From positions 1-64,000 of the forward strand of contig JAZDEY010000037.1 in NCBI GenBank assembly GCA_043808325.1: 64,000 nt of DNA, given 5' to 3'. A model generated the notes under the pieces. It was given only the letters and a program-made list of their open reading frames with translations, was not told where the DNA came from and searched no databases. The position numbers and the translations under genes were made by a program. Shown here in pieces: positions 24,658 through 32,795 of this stretch. Position 1 is the first letter of the stretch. Every line of letters starts with the position of its first letter. Source of the stretch: JAZDEY01 sp043808325 [NCBI: Candidatus Eiseniibacteriota bacterium]. GTDB lineage: Bacteria > Arandabacterota > Arandabacteria > Arandabacterales.

Positions 24658-25847
24658 GCCCTCAAGGAATCCCGGTTGTGATGTACCACAGCGTGGGCAG
24701 AGATAGGCCCGATTGGATATGGAATTACTTGATTACGCCCGCCGACATCTTCGATGGCCAGATGCGGCTCCTCAAGGAGTCGGGGTGGACCGCAATCTCG
24801 CTGGATGTTCTCCATTCCCATATGTCCAAGGGCACGCCGGTCCCGGAGAGATCGGTGGTCCTGACCTTCGACGACGGATACGTGGATAATTGGGTGTACG
24901 CCTTCCCGATTCTCCGGAAATACGGCCATCATGCCGTCATCTGGGTCAGCACGGATTTTGTCGATCCTTGCAAGGAGCCCCGGCTGAACCTCGAGGATGT
25001 CTGGGCCGGTAAGATCGGCGAGGATCGGCTGGATCCGCGGGGTTACCTCTCTTGGGCCGAAATGGGAGAGATGGTACGAGGAGGCCTCATAGAGGTACAG
25101 AGCCATGCCAAGACACACACCTGGTACCCCAGCGGTCCTGAGATTATCGACTATCACAGACCCATAGGGATCGACGGCTATCAGTTCCCCCCCTGGCTCG
25201 CCTGGAATCGGTTCCCCGAAAGAAAGTACCAGAGCCTGAGTGTCAGGCTGGATCAGGAGATTCCATATGGGACACCGATCTACAGTCATCAGAAGTCTCT
25301 CGTAGTCCGTCGCTACGTCGAGGATGCGGACCTCACTGCCCACCTCACCCAGGAAGTGAGCACAAACGGCGGGTCGCAGTTCTTCGAGCGGCCTGGCTGG
25401 TGGGAAAAGCTGCGCGCGATTACGGATACCCCCCGGGCGGACAGATTCGAGACCGACGAAGAACATCAGGCCAGGGTGACGGATGAGTTGACCGAATCAC
25501 GGAGGCTGATTGAAGACAACCTCGGAACCGCGGTCAGTTTCCTGTGTTGGCCTGGAGGCGGCTATGACCCTGTGACGCTTAAAATCGCCCGTCAAGCGGG
25601 CTATCTGGCGACAACGACCCATTACGAGGATCGCAACAGACGAAACGTGCCTGGCCAGAATCCAAGTGAGATCAACCGAATGGGATGCGGGGCGCCTTGT
25701 GTATGGCGAGGACGAGTCTTCCGCCGGACCGACCCGGAGTTCTTTCTGGCGGGGCTGCAATATTTCGCCGGAGACCGAAAATCGTTGTGGAAACTGCGCC
25801 GGCTTAAGTTAAAATACCTGGCACGGTACACCTTGAGGGGACAGTGA
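24654..25847 (+). CDS. Polysaccharide deacetylase (NodB/CE4) with large insertion
   Basis: A 397-residue CE4 enzyme. The N-terminus VVMYHSVG and metal/base motif LTFDDGY (D73, D74) are followed by the metal-binding pair QSHAKTH (H151, H155). Then about 130 residues of unrecognised sequence intervene before the third motif CWPGGGYD near residue 290. That insertion is larger than in typical NodB domains and might bind a specific substrate. No signal peptide is visible, so it may act in the cytoplasm on a lipid-linked or nucleotide-linked substrate. It overlaps the GT4 stop in ATGA. Confidence 0.87.
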   Translation: MSPQGIPVVMYHSVGRDRPDWIWNYLITPADIFDGQMRLLKESGWTAISLDVLHSHMSKGTPVPERSVVLTFDDGYVDNWVYAFPILRKYGHHAVIWVSTDFVDPCKEPRLNLEDVWAGKIGEDRLDPRGYLSWAEMGEMVRGGLIEVQSHAKTHTWYPSGPEIIDYHRPIGIDGYQFPPWLAWNRFPERKYQSLSVRLDQEIPYGTPIYSHQKSLVVRRYVEDADLTAHLTQEVSTNGGSQFFERPGWWEKLRAITDTPRADRFETDEEHQARVTDELTESRRLIEDNLGTAVSFLCWPGGGYDPVTLKIARQAGYLATTTHYEDRNRRNVPGQNPSEINRMGCGAPCVWRGRVFRRTDPEFFLAGLQYFAGDRKSLWKLRRLKLKYLARYTLRGQ

Positions 25848-25871
25848 TAATCTAGCAAGAGGATCCGAATC

Positions 25872-27593
25872 ATGTTGCCGCCTCTTTCACAGGCTTTGGT
25901 CAGGCACTTCATATATCCCATCTATCGTGGCCTGCGCCACGACCGGCTGACTGAGATCCGACGGGATGCCGAGAAACATCAGTGGCTATCTTCCGAGGAT
26001 CTCGAGACCCTTCAGTGGCGGCGGATAGCCGATTTTCTCGCGCAGATCACTACCCACGTACCCCACTACCACAATCTCTTCAAGGAAGCCGGGCTTGATC
26101 CTAGAGCGATACGCAGCCCAAAGGATTTCCTGAGTATCCCATTGCTTACAAAGCAAGACATTCGTCGTGTGGGAAGCCGCATCATCACCCAGGACCCTTC
26201 GAGGAGAGGCTTTAAGTCCAACACCAGCGGCTCGACCGGAGAGCCTCTTTTCTTCTACTGTGACGTGTCCGCAGGGCCCTTGAGGCGAGCATTCAGCGCG
26301 CTCGGCTATCGGTGGGCCGGAATCGACATCGGAGACCGGATTGCTTACATATCAGGTTTCAATCTCGACAAACCCTTGAAAGAGCGTTTGGCGGACGGGG
26401 TAAAGAACTACTTCAACAACAGGGCTTTCCTTTCATCCTTCAACATGTCCGAGGCAAGGATGCAGAAATACGCCGGGATGCTGGGGGCATTCAAGCCTGA
26501 CGCGATAGACGGCTATCCCTCAGCGGTTGCATTGTTTGCTGAGTACTGCAAGAGCCATCGGATTGCGGGGATCAAGCCGCGGGCGGTCTTTGCGAGCGGC
26601 GAGAAGGGTTATCCCCATCAGAGTCAGGCCATAAAGGAGATCTTCGATTGTCCTCTGTTCGATAGATACGGGAGTAACGAATTCTCCATAACTGCGCAGG
26701 AATGCGAGCAGCACAACGGGCTGCACCTCCTTAATCAATTCCTCTATGTGGAGGTAATCCACGAGAGCGGCCGCCCGGCCGGGAGCGGTGAGATCGGAGA
26801 GATCGTCGTGACTGACCTTTCCAATCTCTACATGCCGTTCCTGAGATATCGTACCGGCGATCTCGCGGTTCCTACGGTAAGGAAGTGCCCGTGTGGGAGA
26901 GGCTCTCCCCTTCTGGATCGAATCGAAGGCCGCACGTTCGACGTCGTGGTAACCGCGGACGGCAAGGCCGCAGGTGGTTATTTCTGGACCTATCTGTCGA
27001 GGTTCGTCCCCGGCATCAAGCAGTTCCAGATAGAACAGCGGGATCGGACCGGAGTGACCTTCAGGATAGTCCGTGGACCGGATTGGAAAGACCAGTATAC
27101 CCGAGATCTTGAGAGAAAAATCAAGGAGAACCTGGGCGAGGAATTCAAGACCAGCTTCGAGATGGTCGATGACATTCCGCTGACCCCAGCCGGTAAGTTC
27201 AGGTTCATCTGGTCCAAGATCGCCGAGCGGCTCGTGGTTAAGTCCAAGATCCATAAGGCGACCGTCACCGGATCGGCACCGGACGGGATCGATTGCATCG
27301 TCGTCGACGAGGAACTCCTCGAACTCAGCAATCTCGCGCCTTTCGAGAGGGTCCTGGTTGTCGACAACGTTAACGGCGCACGGGTCGAGACGTTCGTCGC
27401 AAAGGGCAAGAGAGGAAGCGGGGAGGTTGTGATATCGGGAGCCGGCGTACATCATATCGGCATTGGCGATGAGATAATCATCATGGCCTTTGCGTGGTCT
27501 GAGGAACCTGACAGCGTCTTTAAGAACATCCTCGTGGATGATAGGAATCGCTTCGTCCGTTACCTGGTCGAAGTTGCCGGCGAGAGGCTGTAG
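25872..27593 (+). CDS. CapK/PaaK-type adenylate-forming enzyme fused to a PanD-like domain
   Basis: A 573-residue fusion. Residues 1-450 are a phenylacetate-CoA-ligase/CapK-like enzyme: P-loop NTSGSTGEP (117-125), DRYGSNE (274-280), RYRTGDLA (335-342) and a catalytic-lysine loop PAGKFRF (K442). Residues about 453-573 resemble aspartate 1-decarboxylase (PanD): VKSKIHKATVT, NGARVETF, GKRGSGEVVISG. The PanD self-cleavage Gly-Ser is replaced by Asp-Cys (D474, C475), Tyr58 by F508 and Asn72 by S522, while positions equivalent to Lys9 (K459), His11 (H461), Arg54 (R504) and Thr57 (T507) remain. A PanD-like gene follows. Substrate and product are unknown. Confidence 0.85.
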   Translation: MLPPLSQALVRHFIYPIYRGLRHDRLTEIRRDAEKHQWLSSEDLETLQWRRIADFLAQITTHVPHYHNLFKEAGLDPRAIRSPKDFLSIPLLTKQDIRRVGSRIITQDPSRRGFKSNTSGSTGEPLFFYCDVSAGPLRRAFSALGYRWAGIDIGDRIAYISGFNLDKPLKERLADGVKNYFNNRAFLSSFNMSEARMQKYAGMLGAFKPDAIDGYPSAVALFAEYCKSHRIAGIKPRAVFASGEKGYPHQSQAIKEIFDCPLFDRYGSNEFSITAQECEQHNGLHLLNQFLYVEVIHESGRPAGSGEIGEIVVTDLSNLYMPFLRYRTGDLAVPTVRKCPCGRGSPLLDRIEGRTFDVVVTADGKAAGGYFWTYLSRFVPGIKQFQIEQRDRTGVTFRIVRGPDWKDQYTRDLERKIKENLGEEFKTSFEMVDDIPLTPAGKFRFIWSKIAERLVVKSKIHKATVTGSAPDGIDCIVVDEELLELSNLAPFERVLVVDNVNGARVETFVAKGKRGSGEVVISGAGVHHIGIGDEIIIMAFAWSEEPDSVFKNILVDDRNRFVRYLVEVAGERL

Positions 27594-27692
27594 GCAGTCC
27601 CGGATTGTTGTACGCGGAGCGCCGACTTGTGTGATATACTGAGTGTCGGAAGAATAGGTGCACCGCGTTCGGATGATCGAAAGTGAGTGGCA

Positions 27693-28052
27693 ATGAAACG
27701 ACTGCTTCTCAAGTCAATGATCCTGAAGGCCACGGTAACCCAGGCTGACCTACGTTATGTGGGCAGTATCACCATAGACCAGGATCTGATCGGCAAGAGC
27801 AATCTGAGTGAGAACGAGAACGTCCTGGTGGTCGATCGGACCAACGGAAACAGACTCCAGACCTATGTGATCAAGGGTGAACGCGGAAGCGGTACAATAT
27901 GCATGAACGGAGCCGCGGCACATCTGATCAACCAGGGCGACACGATTGACATAATGGCTTTCACTTGGTCCGGCACCAACCTCCAGCCTCTTTTCATCGC
28001 CGTTGACGAGCGCAACCGTTTCGTGCGCTATGTCGAGCCCGGCAATATCTGA
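27693..28052 (+). CDS. PanD-like pyruvoyl decarboxylase paralogue
   Basis: A 119-residue protein whose numbering from ATG 27693 matches aspartate 1-decarboxylase exactly: G24-S25 (YVGSITIDQDL), R54, T57, Y58 and N72 (MNGAAAH) are present, so it could self-process to a pyruvoyl enzyme. Lys9 and His11, conserved in true PanD, are Met9 and Leu11. Its C-terminus VDERNRFVRY is nearly identical to that of the preceding fusion protein, so the two arose by duplication. It lies 99 nt downstream of that gene. A plain pantothenate role is unlikely given the lost residues and the location. GTG 27687 is a possible alternative start. Confidence 0.85.
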   Translation: MKRLLLKSMILKATVTQADLRYVGSITIDQDLIGKSNLSENENVLVVDRTNGNRLQTYVIKGERGSGTICMNGAAAHLINQGDTIDIMAFTWSGTNLQPLFIAVDERNRFVRYVEPGNI

Positions 28053-28221
28053 GCGAGAACTCTCGGGTCCAGCCGGCTTGATCTCCGGCCTGAATGGAAT
28101 GATTGTTTCGCTGTCCCGTTCCGATTGGGTCACTCGTCAGAAAACGCTCACCCGTCGTGCCATTGACGCCGCAATTGCAGATCCGGAAGCGGGCTCGAGC
28201 CTGGACCCTCGGAGAGAAATA

Positions 28222-28296
28222 TGGAGGCGGCATCCGGATTTGAACCGGAGTATAACGGTTTTGCAGACCGTCGCCTTACCGCTTGGCTATGCCGCC
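28222..28296 (-). tRNA. tRNA-Cys (anticodon GCA)
   Basis: A 75-nt tRNA with encoded CCA. Acceptor GGCGGCA pairs with TGCCGCC; the discriminator is T (U73, the cysteine identity base); the anticodon loop CTGCAAA contains GCA. It is 8 nt downstream of tRNA-Gly in the same orientation and is probably cut from one transcript. Confidence 0.97.
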
Positions 28297-28304
28297 CTAA
28301 CTAA

Positions 28305-28379
28305 TGGAGCGGGAAACGGGACTTGAACCCGCGACCATCACCTTGGCAAGGTGGCGCTCTACCACTGAGCTATTCCCGC
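28305..28379 (-). tRNA. tRNA-Gly (anticodon GCC)
   Basis: A 75-nt tRNA with encoded CCA. Acceptor GCGGGAA pairs with TTCCCGC; the D-arm contains AGCTCAGTGGTAGAGC; the anticodon loop TTGCCAA gives GCC; the T arm is CGGGTTCAAGTCCCG-like. Its 5' end abuts the GT2 stop codon directly. Confidence 0.97.
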
Positions 28380-29099
28380 TCAATTCGTTTTTCTGTAAAA
28401 TCCTAAAATATCATAAATCTTTATTCGAAAGAGGTCAAGTAGCATCTCTGTCGAGTCCACCACCGGATGGACCCTTGACGCTCTGGAGTTTATCCATCTT
28501 ACGGGCACCTCCTTGACCTTGAGGCCGATCCGTTTGGCTATCAGAATCATCTCGACGTCAAAACTGAAGGAGTTGATGCGCTGCCGCGCGAATATCCTCC
28601 GGGCTGCATCGCCGGTCATCAGTTTGAAACCGCACTGGGTATCGATCATTCCTCTTACCAAGAGCACCTGAACCACCAGATTGAAAACGCGCCCCATCAA
28701 CTCACGGTAAAAAGGCTGGTGCACGATCACGTCGGATTCTGGCAGACTCCTCGATGCAATAACCAGATCGTGGGTTTCAACCCAGGGCAATAGCTTCTCA
28801 TATTCTTCGATTGGGGTGGAGAGATCGGCATCGGAGAACAAAACCACGTCTCCCCCGGAGGCCTTGACGCCACTCCGGACCGCGGCCCCCTTGCCCATGT
28901 TCCTCGGGTTCCGAATCAACCTGATTCGGGGATCCTCTCGCGAGAATTCACCGACCGTCTCGGCCGTCCTGTCCCGGCTGCCGTCATCGGCCACCACCAC
29001 CTCAAACCCGAAGGCCTTCTCTTGCATGTACCGTCGGATTTTCCGGAGGGACTCTCCTATTCTTCCCTCCTCATTGTAGGCAGGTATTACGACGGACAC
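28380..29099 (-). CDS. GT2 glycosyltransferase, dolichyl/undecaprenyl-phosphate sugar synthase type
   Basis: A 239-residue GT-A enzyme: SVVIPAYNEEGRIGESL at the N-terminus, nucleotide motif VVADDGSRDRT, donor/metal motif DADLSTP and the DPM1-like MIDTQCGFKLMTG. Such enzymes load a sugar from an NDP-sugar onto polyprenyl phosphate, often for membrane GT-C transferases such as the GT39 protein at 45232-46740. No membrane helix is evident. The apparent start is GTG 29099, 10 nt after the glgA stop, with no strong Shine-Dalgarno, so coupling is likely. Its 3' end contains a promoter for the two tRNAs. Confidence 0.87.
   Translation of the reverse strand: MSVVIPAYNEEGRIGESLRKIRRYMQEKAFGFEVVVADDGSRDRTAETVGEFSREDPRIRLIRNPRNMGKGAAVRSGVKASGGDVVLFSDADLSTPIEEYEKLLPWVETHDLVIASRSLPESDVIVHQPFYRELMGRVFNLVVQVLLVRGMIDTQCGFKLMTGDAARRIFARQRINSFSFDVEMILIAKRIGLKVKEVPVRWINSRASRVHPVVDSTEMLLDLFRIKIYDILGFYRKTN
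28410..28438 (-). promoter_or_regulatory. Promoter for tRNA-Gly/tRNA-Cys inside the GT2 coding end
   Basis: Minus strand TTGACC (28438-28433), a 17-nt spacer, TATGAT (28415-28410). The predicted start is about 24 nt before the tRNA-Gly 5' end. The region is AT-rich compared with the rest of the GT2 gene. Confidence 0.65.
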
Positions 29100-29109
29100 G
29101 AGGTTCGGC

Positions 29110-30606
29110 TTAACTTGCGCTCACCACCCTTTTCCTCGCTAGCGTCGCAGCGTAGACCTCACTGTAAGCGATGGCTGATCGCTGCCACGAAAAATCCTCG
29201 GCCATGGCTCTCAGCATAAGCTTGGTCCACTGATCCTTCTTGACAAAAGCCCTTACCGCCCGCTCCAGGGTGGCGATCAAGGCCCTGGCATGATACTCTC
29301 CAAATACAAAACCCGTTGAGTCTCCGTACTCATCGAAGTCGCGGACGCTATCGGCAAGCCCCCCGGTTTTCCGAACAACTGGGACGGTCCCGTACGCCAT
29401 GCTGTACATCTGGTTGAGACCGCAGGGCTCGTACTTTGACGGCATCAGGAACATGTCGCAGCCCGCCTCGATAAGATGGGCCATTTCTTCATCAAAGCCG
29501 ATCGTGACCGAAATCCGGCCCGGGAAACGCTTGGCGTACGTGCAGAGAGCCTCATGATACTTCTTATCGCCGGTTCCCAGCACGACAAGGCCCAAGCCCA
29601 GGCCCATCATTGCATCCATGGATTCCATCACTATATCGAAACCTTTCTGATCGACCATGCGGGAAACGATGCCCGCGAGTGGGGTCCCGGCATCGGCTGC
29701 CAGACCCAGGCGTCCGATCAGGTGCTGCTTACACTTGACCTTTCCATCGAGATCACGGCTCGTATACTGGCATGGAATCAGACTGTCGGCGGCCGGGTTC
29801 CACACGCTGTAGTCGGCCCCATTGAGAATCCCAATGACGTCAGACGAACGGGACTTGAGGACACCTTCAAGACCGTGGCCGAATTCCGCAGTCTGAATCT
29901 CGCGCGCATAGGTGGGGCTTACGGTCGTGATGGTATCCGCAAACGTGATGCCCGCTTTCATCATGTTGATGTTGCCATAGAATTCCAGCGGGCCCATCGG
30001 CCACATCAGATCTTCCCCCAAGCCCGCTTTGCGACCGACCTCCGTGGGGTAGACACCTTGATATGCCAGATTATGTATGGTGAACACCGTCCCAAGGTCC
30101 CTGAAGGCGCCCCGCTCGGCCAGCGAAGTTCTGATCCAGACCGGGATAAACCCCGCCTGATAGTCGTGGCAATGGATGACGTCGGGCCTCCACCCTGTTG
30201 CATCAACAAGCTCGAGGGCCGCTCGCGAGAAGAACAGGAAGCGCTCGGCATTGTCGTCGAAGTCTTTGCCGGTGCGAGGATCGGTGTAAATGCCTTCGCG
30301 ACCAAAGAGCTGATCATTACCGATCAAGTATACCGAGACCTTGCTCTGGGGCAGCTGGGTCCGCCGTAGGGTTGCCCTTTGCTTGATGCCGCCAAGTACG
30401 ACATCCAACTTGTCGAGGCCTCTGATCTTCTCCACACCGATCTTCTTCTCTTTGATCGATCGATAGTAGGGCATAGCTATCCGGACGTCATGACCCAGAT
30501 CGCAAAGCGCCTTGGGCAAAGCGCCGAGGACGTCCGCCAACCCGCCGACCTTCGCCAACGGATGGGCCTCAGCCGCGACCATGAGGATTGAGAGCTTGTT
30601 TTCCAT
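29110..30606 (-). CDS. glgA: Glycogen synthase (GT5)
   Basis: A 498-residue starch/glycogen synthase. ATG 30606 gives MENKLSILMVAAEAHPLAKV, with the ADP-glucose-binding KVGGLADV at residues about 18-25; the longer frame to 30720 runs into galT. Other GT5 motifs are FTIHNLAYQG, the C-terminal LVVLGTGDKKYHE and PSKYEPCGLNQMYSMAYGT. It transfers glucose from ADP- or UDP-glucose to alpha-1,4-glucan in the cytoplasm. It lies 23 nt downstream of galT, but no branching enzyme, GlgC or phosphorylase is in the window. Confidence 0.93.
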   Translation of the reverse strand: MENKLSILMVAAEAHPLAKVGGLADVLGALPKALCDLGHDVRIAMPYYRSIKEKKIGVEKIRGLDKLDVVLGGIKQRATLRRTQLPQSKVSVYLIGNDQLFGREGIYTDPRTGKDFDDNAERFLFFSRAALELVDATGWRPDVIHCHDYQAGFIPVWIRTSLAERGAFRDLGTVFTIHNLAYQGVYPTEVGRKAGLGEDLMWPMGPLEFYGNINMMKAGITFADTITTVSPTYAREIQTAEFGHGLEGVLKSRSSDVIGILNGADYSVWNPAADSLIPCQYTSRDLDGKVKCKQHLIGRLGLAADAGTPLAGIVSRMVDQKGFDIVMESMDAMMGLGLGLVVLGTGDKKYHEALCTYAKRFPGRISVTIGFDEEMAHLIEAGCDMFLMPSKYEPCGLNQMYSMAYGTVPVVRKTGGLADSVRDFDEYGDSTGFVFGEYHARALIATLERAVRAFVKKDQWTKLMLRAMAEDFSWQRSAIAYSEVYAATLARKRVVSAS

Positions 30607-30629
30607 AGGTGGGTTCCTCGTCTCTGGAA

Positions 30630-31643
30630 TCACCGCTTGAGGCTTGCGATCACGATCTCCCTCAAGTACCGACAAGCCTCCTCGGGAGCGGTGGGATTGA
30701 TGTAAAAGCCCGAACCCCATTCAAAGCCTGCGACCTTGGTGAGTTTCGGTATCAATTCGATGTGCCAGTGATACCACGCCCGGTTGTCACCTTGACAGGG
30801 CAGCGTATGCAGTATGAAGTTGTAAGGAGGTCGGTTGAGCGCCGTATCCAGCTTCATCAGGATCTCCTTAAGCACCCTGGCGAGCATCTGAATGCCCGAC
30901 CTGTCGATTTCCTCGAAGGCAGATTCGTGGGACTTGGGCAGGATCCAGGTCTCGAACGGGAATCGCGGCGCAAACGGTTCGATCGCGAGGAAGGTCTCAT
31001 TGGCGCTTACCACCCTGATGTCGTCGATAGTCTCCTGCGAGACGATGTCGCAGAAGATGCAACGTTCCTTGAATTCGAAGTACTTCCGGGAGTTATCGAT
31101 CTCTTCACTGACCCGCTTCGGTATGATAGGCATCGCGATCAATTGAGTGTGTGAGTGCTCAAGCGAGGCACCCGCTGCTTCACCGTGATTCTTGAATATC
31201 AGGATGTACTTGAATCTTCCGTCCCGTTTGAGGTCGATCATCCGCTCGCGCCAAGCCACTAACACCTCGACGATCGTGCCCTCATCCAGGTCACCCAGAG
31301 ATTTCTCATGGTCGGGGGTTTCGATGATCACCTCGTGGGCTCCGATGCCGTTCATCTTGTCGTAAATCCCCTCACCCTGCCGGTTGAGATCCCCTTCGAT
31401 CTGGAGTGCGGGGAACTTATTCGGCACGACTCTCACCCGCCAGCCGGGGGTATCTCGCGAGGTTCCGGGATTCCTAATAGCAAAGACCTCAGGCGGGGTC
31501 TTGCTCTCATTTCCGGAACAGAAAGGACAGAAGGCCGTGGATTTTGCGACGGGGACCGTAACGAAATCCGTCGGCCGTTTACCTCTCTCGGTAGATATGA
31601 TCACCCACCTGCCGATGATGGGGTCTCTCCTCAATTCGGGCAT
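30630..31643 (-). CDS. galT: Galactose-1-phosphate uridylyltransferase family protein
   Basis: A 337-residue HIT-superfamily nucleotidylyltransferase. It starts MPELRRDPIIGRWVIIS, typical of bacterial GalT, and has CPFCSGNE and CIFCD zinc-binding pairs. The catalytic region reads LEHSHTQLIAMP, an HSH form of the usual HPH. Its placement immediately upstream of glgA leaves open an ADP-glucose phosphorylase-like or UDP-glucose-supplying role. The TTGACA promoter upstream probably drives galT-glgA-GT2. Confidence 0.88.
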   Translation of the reverse strand: MPELRRDPIIGRWVIISTERGKRPTDFVTVPVAKSTAFCPFCSGNESKTPPEVFAIRNPGTSRDTPGWRVRVVPNKFPALQIEGDLNRQGEGIYDKMNGIGAHEVIIETPDHEKSLGDLDEGTIVEVLVAWRERMIDLKRDGRFKYILIFKNHGEAAGASLEHSHTQLIAMPIIPKRVSEEIDNSRKYFEFKERCIFCDIVSQETIDDIRVVSANETFLAIEPFAPRFPFETWILPKSHESAFEEIDRSGIQMLARVLKEILMKLDTALNRPPYNFILHTLPCQGDNRAWYHWHIELIPKLTKVAGFEWGSGFYINPTAPEEACRYLREIVIASLKR

Positions 31644-31695
31644 CGGACCTTCTCCTCTTACGTGCTAATCTATAACTTCCCCGGTGATTTGGCAA

Positions 31696-31726
31696 ATTCT
31701 ACACTCGGAATGCGGCCACGTGTCAA
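31696..31726 (-). promoter_or_regulatory. Candidate promoter for galT-glgA-GT2
   Basis: Minus strand TTGACA (31726-31721) and TAGAAT (31701-31696) with a 19-nt spacer, longer than optimal but with perfect -35 and near-perfect -10. The start would be about 45 nt before galT. Confidence 0.5.
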
Positions 31727-31740
31727 CACCTAAATTGTCG

Positions 31741-32790
31741 CTAGCCAAGATGTTTGTAGAGGACCCTCCCCATGGCCTTGCCGATGAAGTTCGGCGAACG
31801 CTTGAGCGCGCTGGTCATCAAGCGGTACTTGGCCGACTCCTCAACGGTCGAGGCCGTGCCGCGAACCTCGGGATAGTAAAGATAGTTGAGGTCGACCTCA
31901 AATGCATTCCATCGTTCCTTGAAGTAGCGGAGCTCCTTGCTTGCCTTGGGGGTCCTCAAGAAATCGAAAGCCTTGTAGCCCCGGAGACATCCCATCTCAA
32001 TAGCTTTCCAGAAGAGTATCTGATGTACACGGTACGATCTGTAGGCCGCGGCCGAGCCGATGTACGCTGCACACAGGGTAGACCCGACCCCGAGAGTGAT
32101 CAGGCCCGCCACAGGCTTGCCCCGGTGAACCGCCACGTGGAGGTGTAGGTTCTGCGGCCAGAGATGTAGCCACAGGTTCCGGAAGAAGCTATAGGGTTGG
32201 GGCGGGACACCGTGCTTGAGCCTGAGGCTCGAGAAGAACGCGTAGAACTGTTTCAGGTCATTGAGGTCGGCCGCGTCCCTGACCTCAATCCCTTTCTTCG
32301 CTGCCTGCCTGACCTCGGTCCTCACGTTTCGGTCCTTGAAGTTCTCCCAGACCTTGGTCGGGTCGCTGTCCAGCTTGACAATCGACGTTATGAAGTAGCT
32401 GACCCCGGTGAACCTTGGGTCCTCGATCGGATTGATATCGGCCTGAGTCCGAATTTCGAGCGCCTTGACCCCGAGCTCGGCCGAGAGATCCAGTGCCCTC
32501 CCGAGCAGCCCAGCCACACATTCGGGCGCCCCAATGGGTCCGCACGTGTTCGCGAAGGGAAGCGATACCAGCCGTCTTCCCGTAAGCCAGCTTCTTACGT
32601 GCATCAGCGGAAGCAGGGCTCTGAGGTCGCCCCCTTCCAGGCAGCCCAGGTACATGGGCTGGTACCCGTAGGTAGAGATGATCGCATCTCTCCATGCAGG
32701 CGTGTGATAGATTGTAGCCTGCCCGCAGCCCCCGACAAAACGTTGGTAAGCTTGCTCGTGCCTGCTATCAAGGACGCTGACGTCTCCCAT
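31741..32790 (-). CDS. FemAB-like GNAT-fold aminoacyl/acyl transferase
   Basis: A 349-residue protein with two GNAT-like halves in the manner of FemX/FemAB and the FemAB-related proteins of exopolysaccharide clusters. Recognisable pieces are the N-terminal YHTPAWRDAI, the central FKDRNVRTEVRQAAKKGIEV and the C-terminal FDFLRTPKASKELRYFKERW. FemAB enzymes use aminoacyl-tRNA to extend peptidoglycan bridges; the EPS-associated branch has no proven substrate. It ends a three-gene operon (deacetylase, GT4, FemAB-like) with 4-5 nt gaps. Confidence 0.82.
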   Translation of the reverse strand: MGDVSVLDSRHEQAYQRFVGGCGQATIYHTPAWRDAIISTYGYQPMYLGCLEGGDLRALLPLMHVRSWLTGRRLVSLPFANTCGPIGAPECVAGLLGRALDLSAELGVKALEIRTQADINPIEDPRFTGVSYFITSIVKLDSDPTKVWENFKDRNVRTEVRQAAKKGIEVRDAADLNDLKQFYAFFSSLRLKHGVPPQPYSFFRNLWLHLWPQNLHLHVAVHRGKPVAGLITLGVGSTLCAAYIGSAAAYRSYRVHQILFWKAIEMGCLRGYKAFDFLRTPKASKELRYFKERWNAFEVDLNYLYYPEVRGTASTVEESAKYRLMTSALKRSPNFIGKAMGRVLYKHLG

Positions 32791-32795
32791 GGTAG

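Noticed and set aside
24606-25466. 286-codon minus-strand frame opposite the deacetylase
   Set aside because: Overlaps intact CE4 motifs on the plus strand and has no family features.
26520-27455. 311-codon minus-strand frame opposite the CapK-PanD gene
   Set aside because: Codon-position mirror of a strongly conserved gene; no motifs.
27600-27692. Third copy of the EPS promoter/operator before the PanD-like gene
   Set aside because: ACTTGTGTGATATACT resembles part of promoter A, but the other dyad half and a -35 at proper spacing are lacking.
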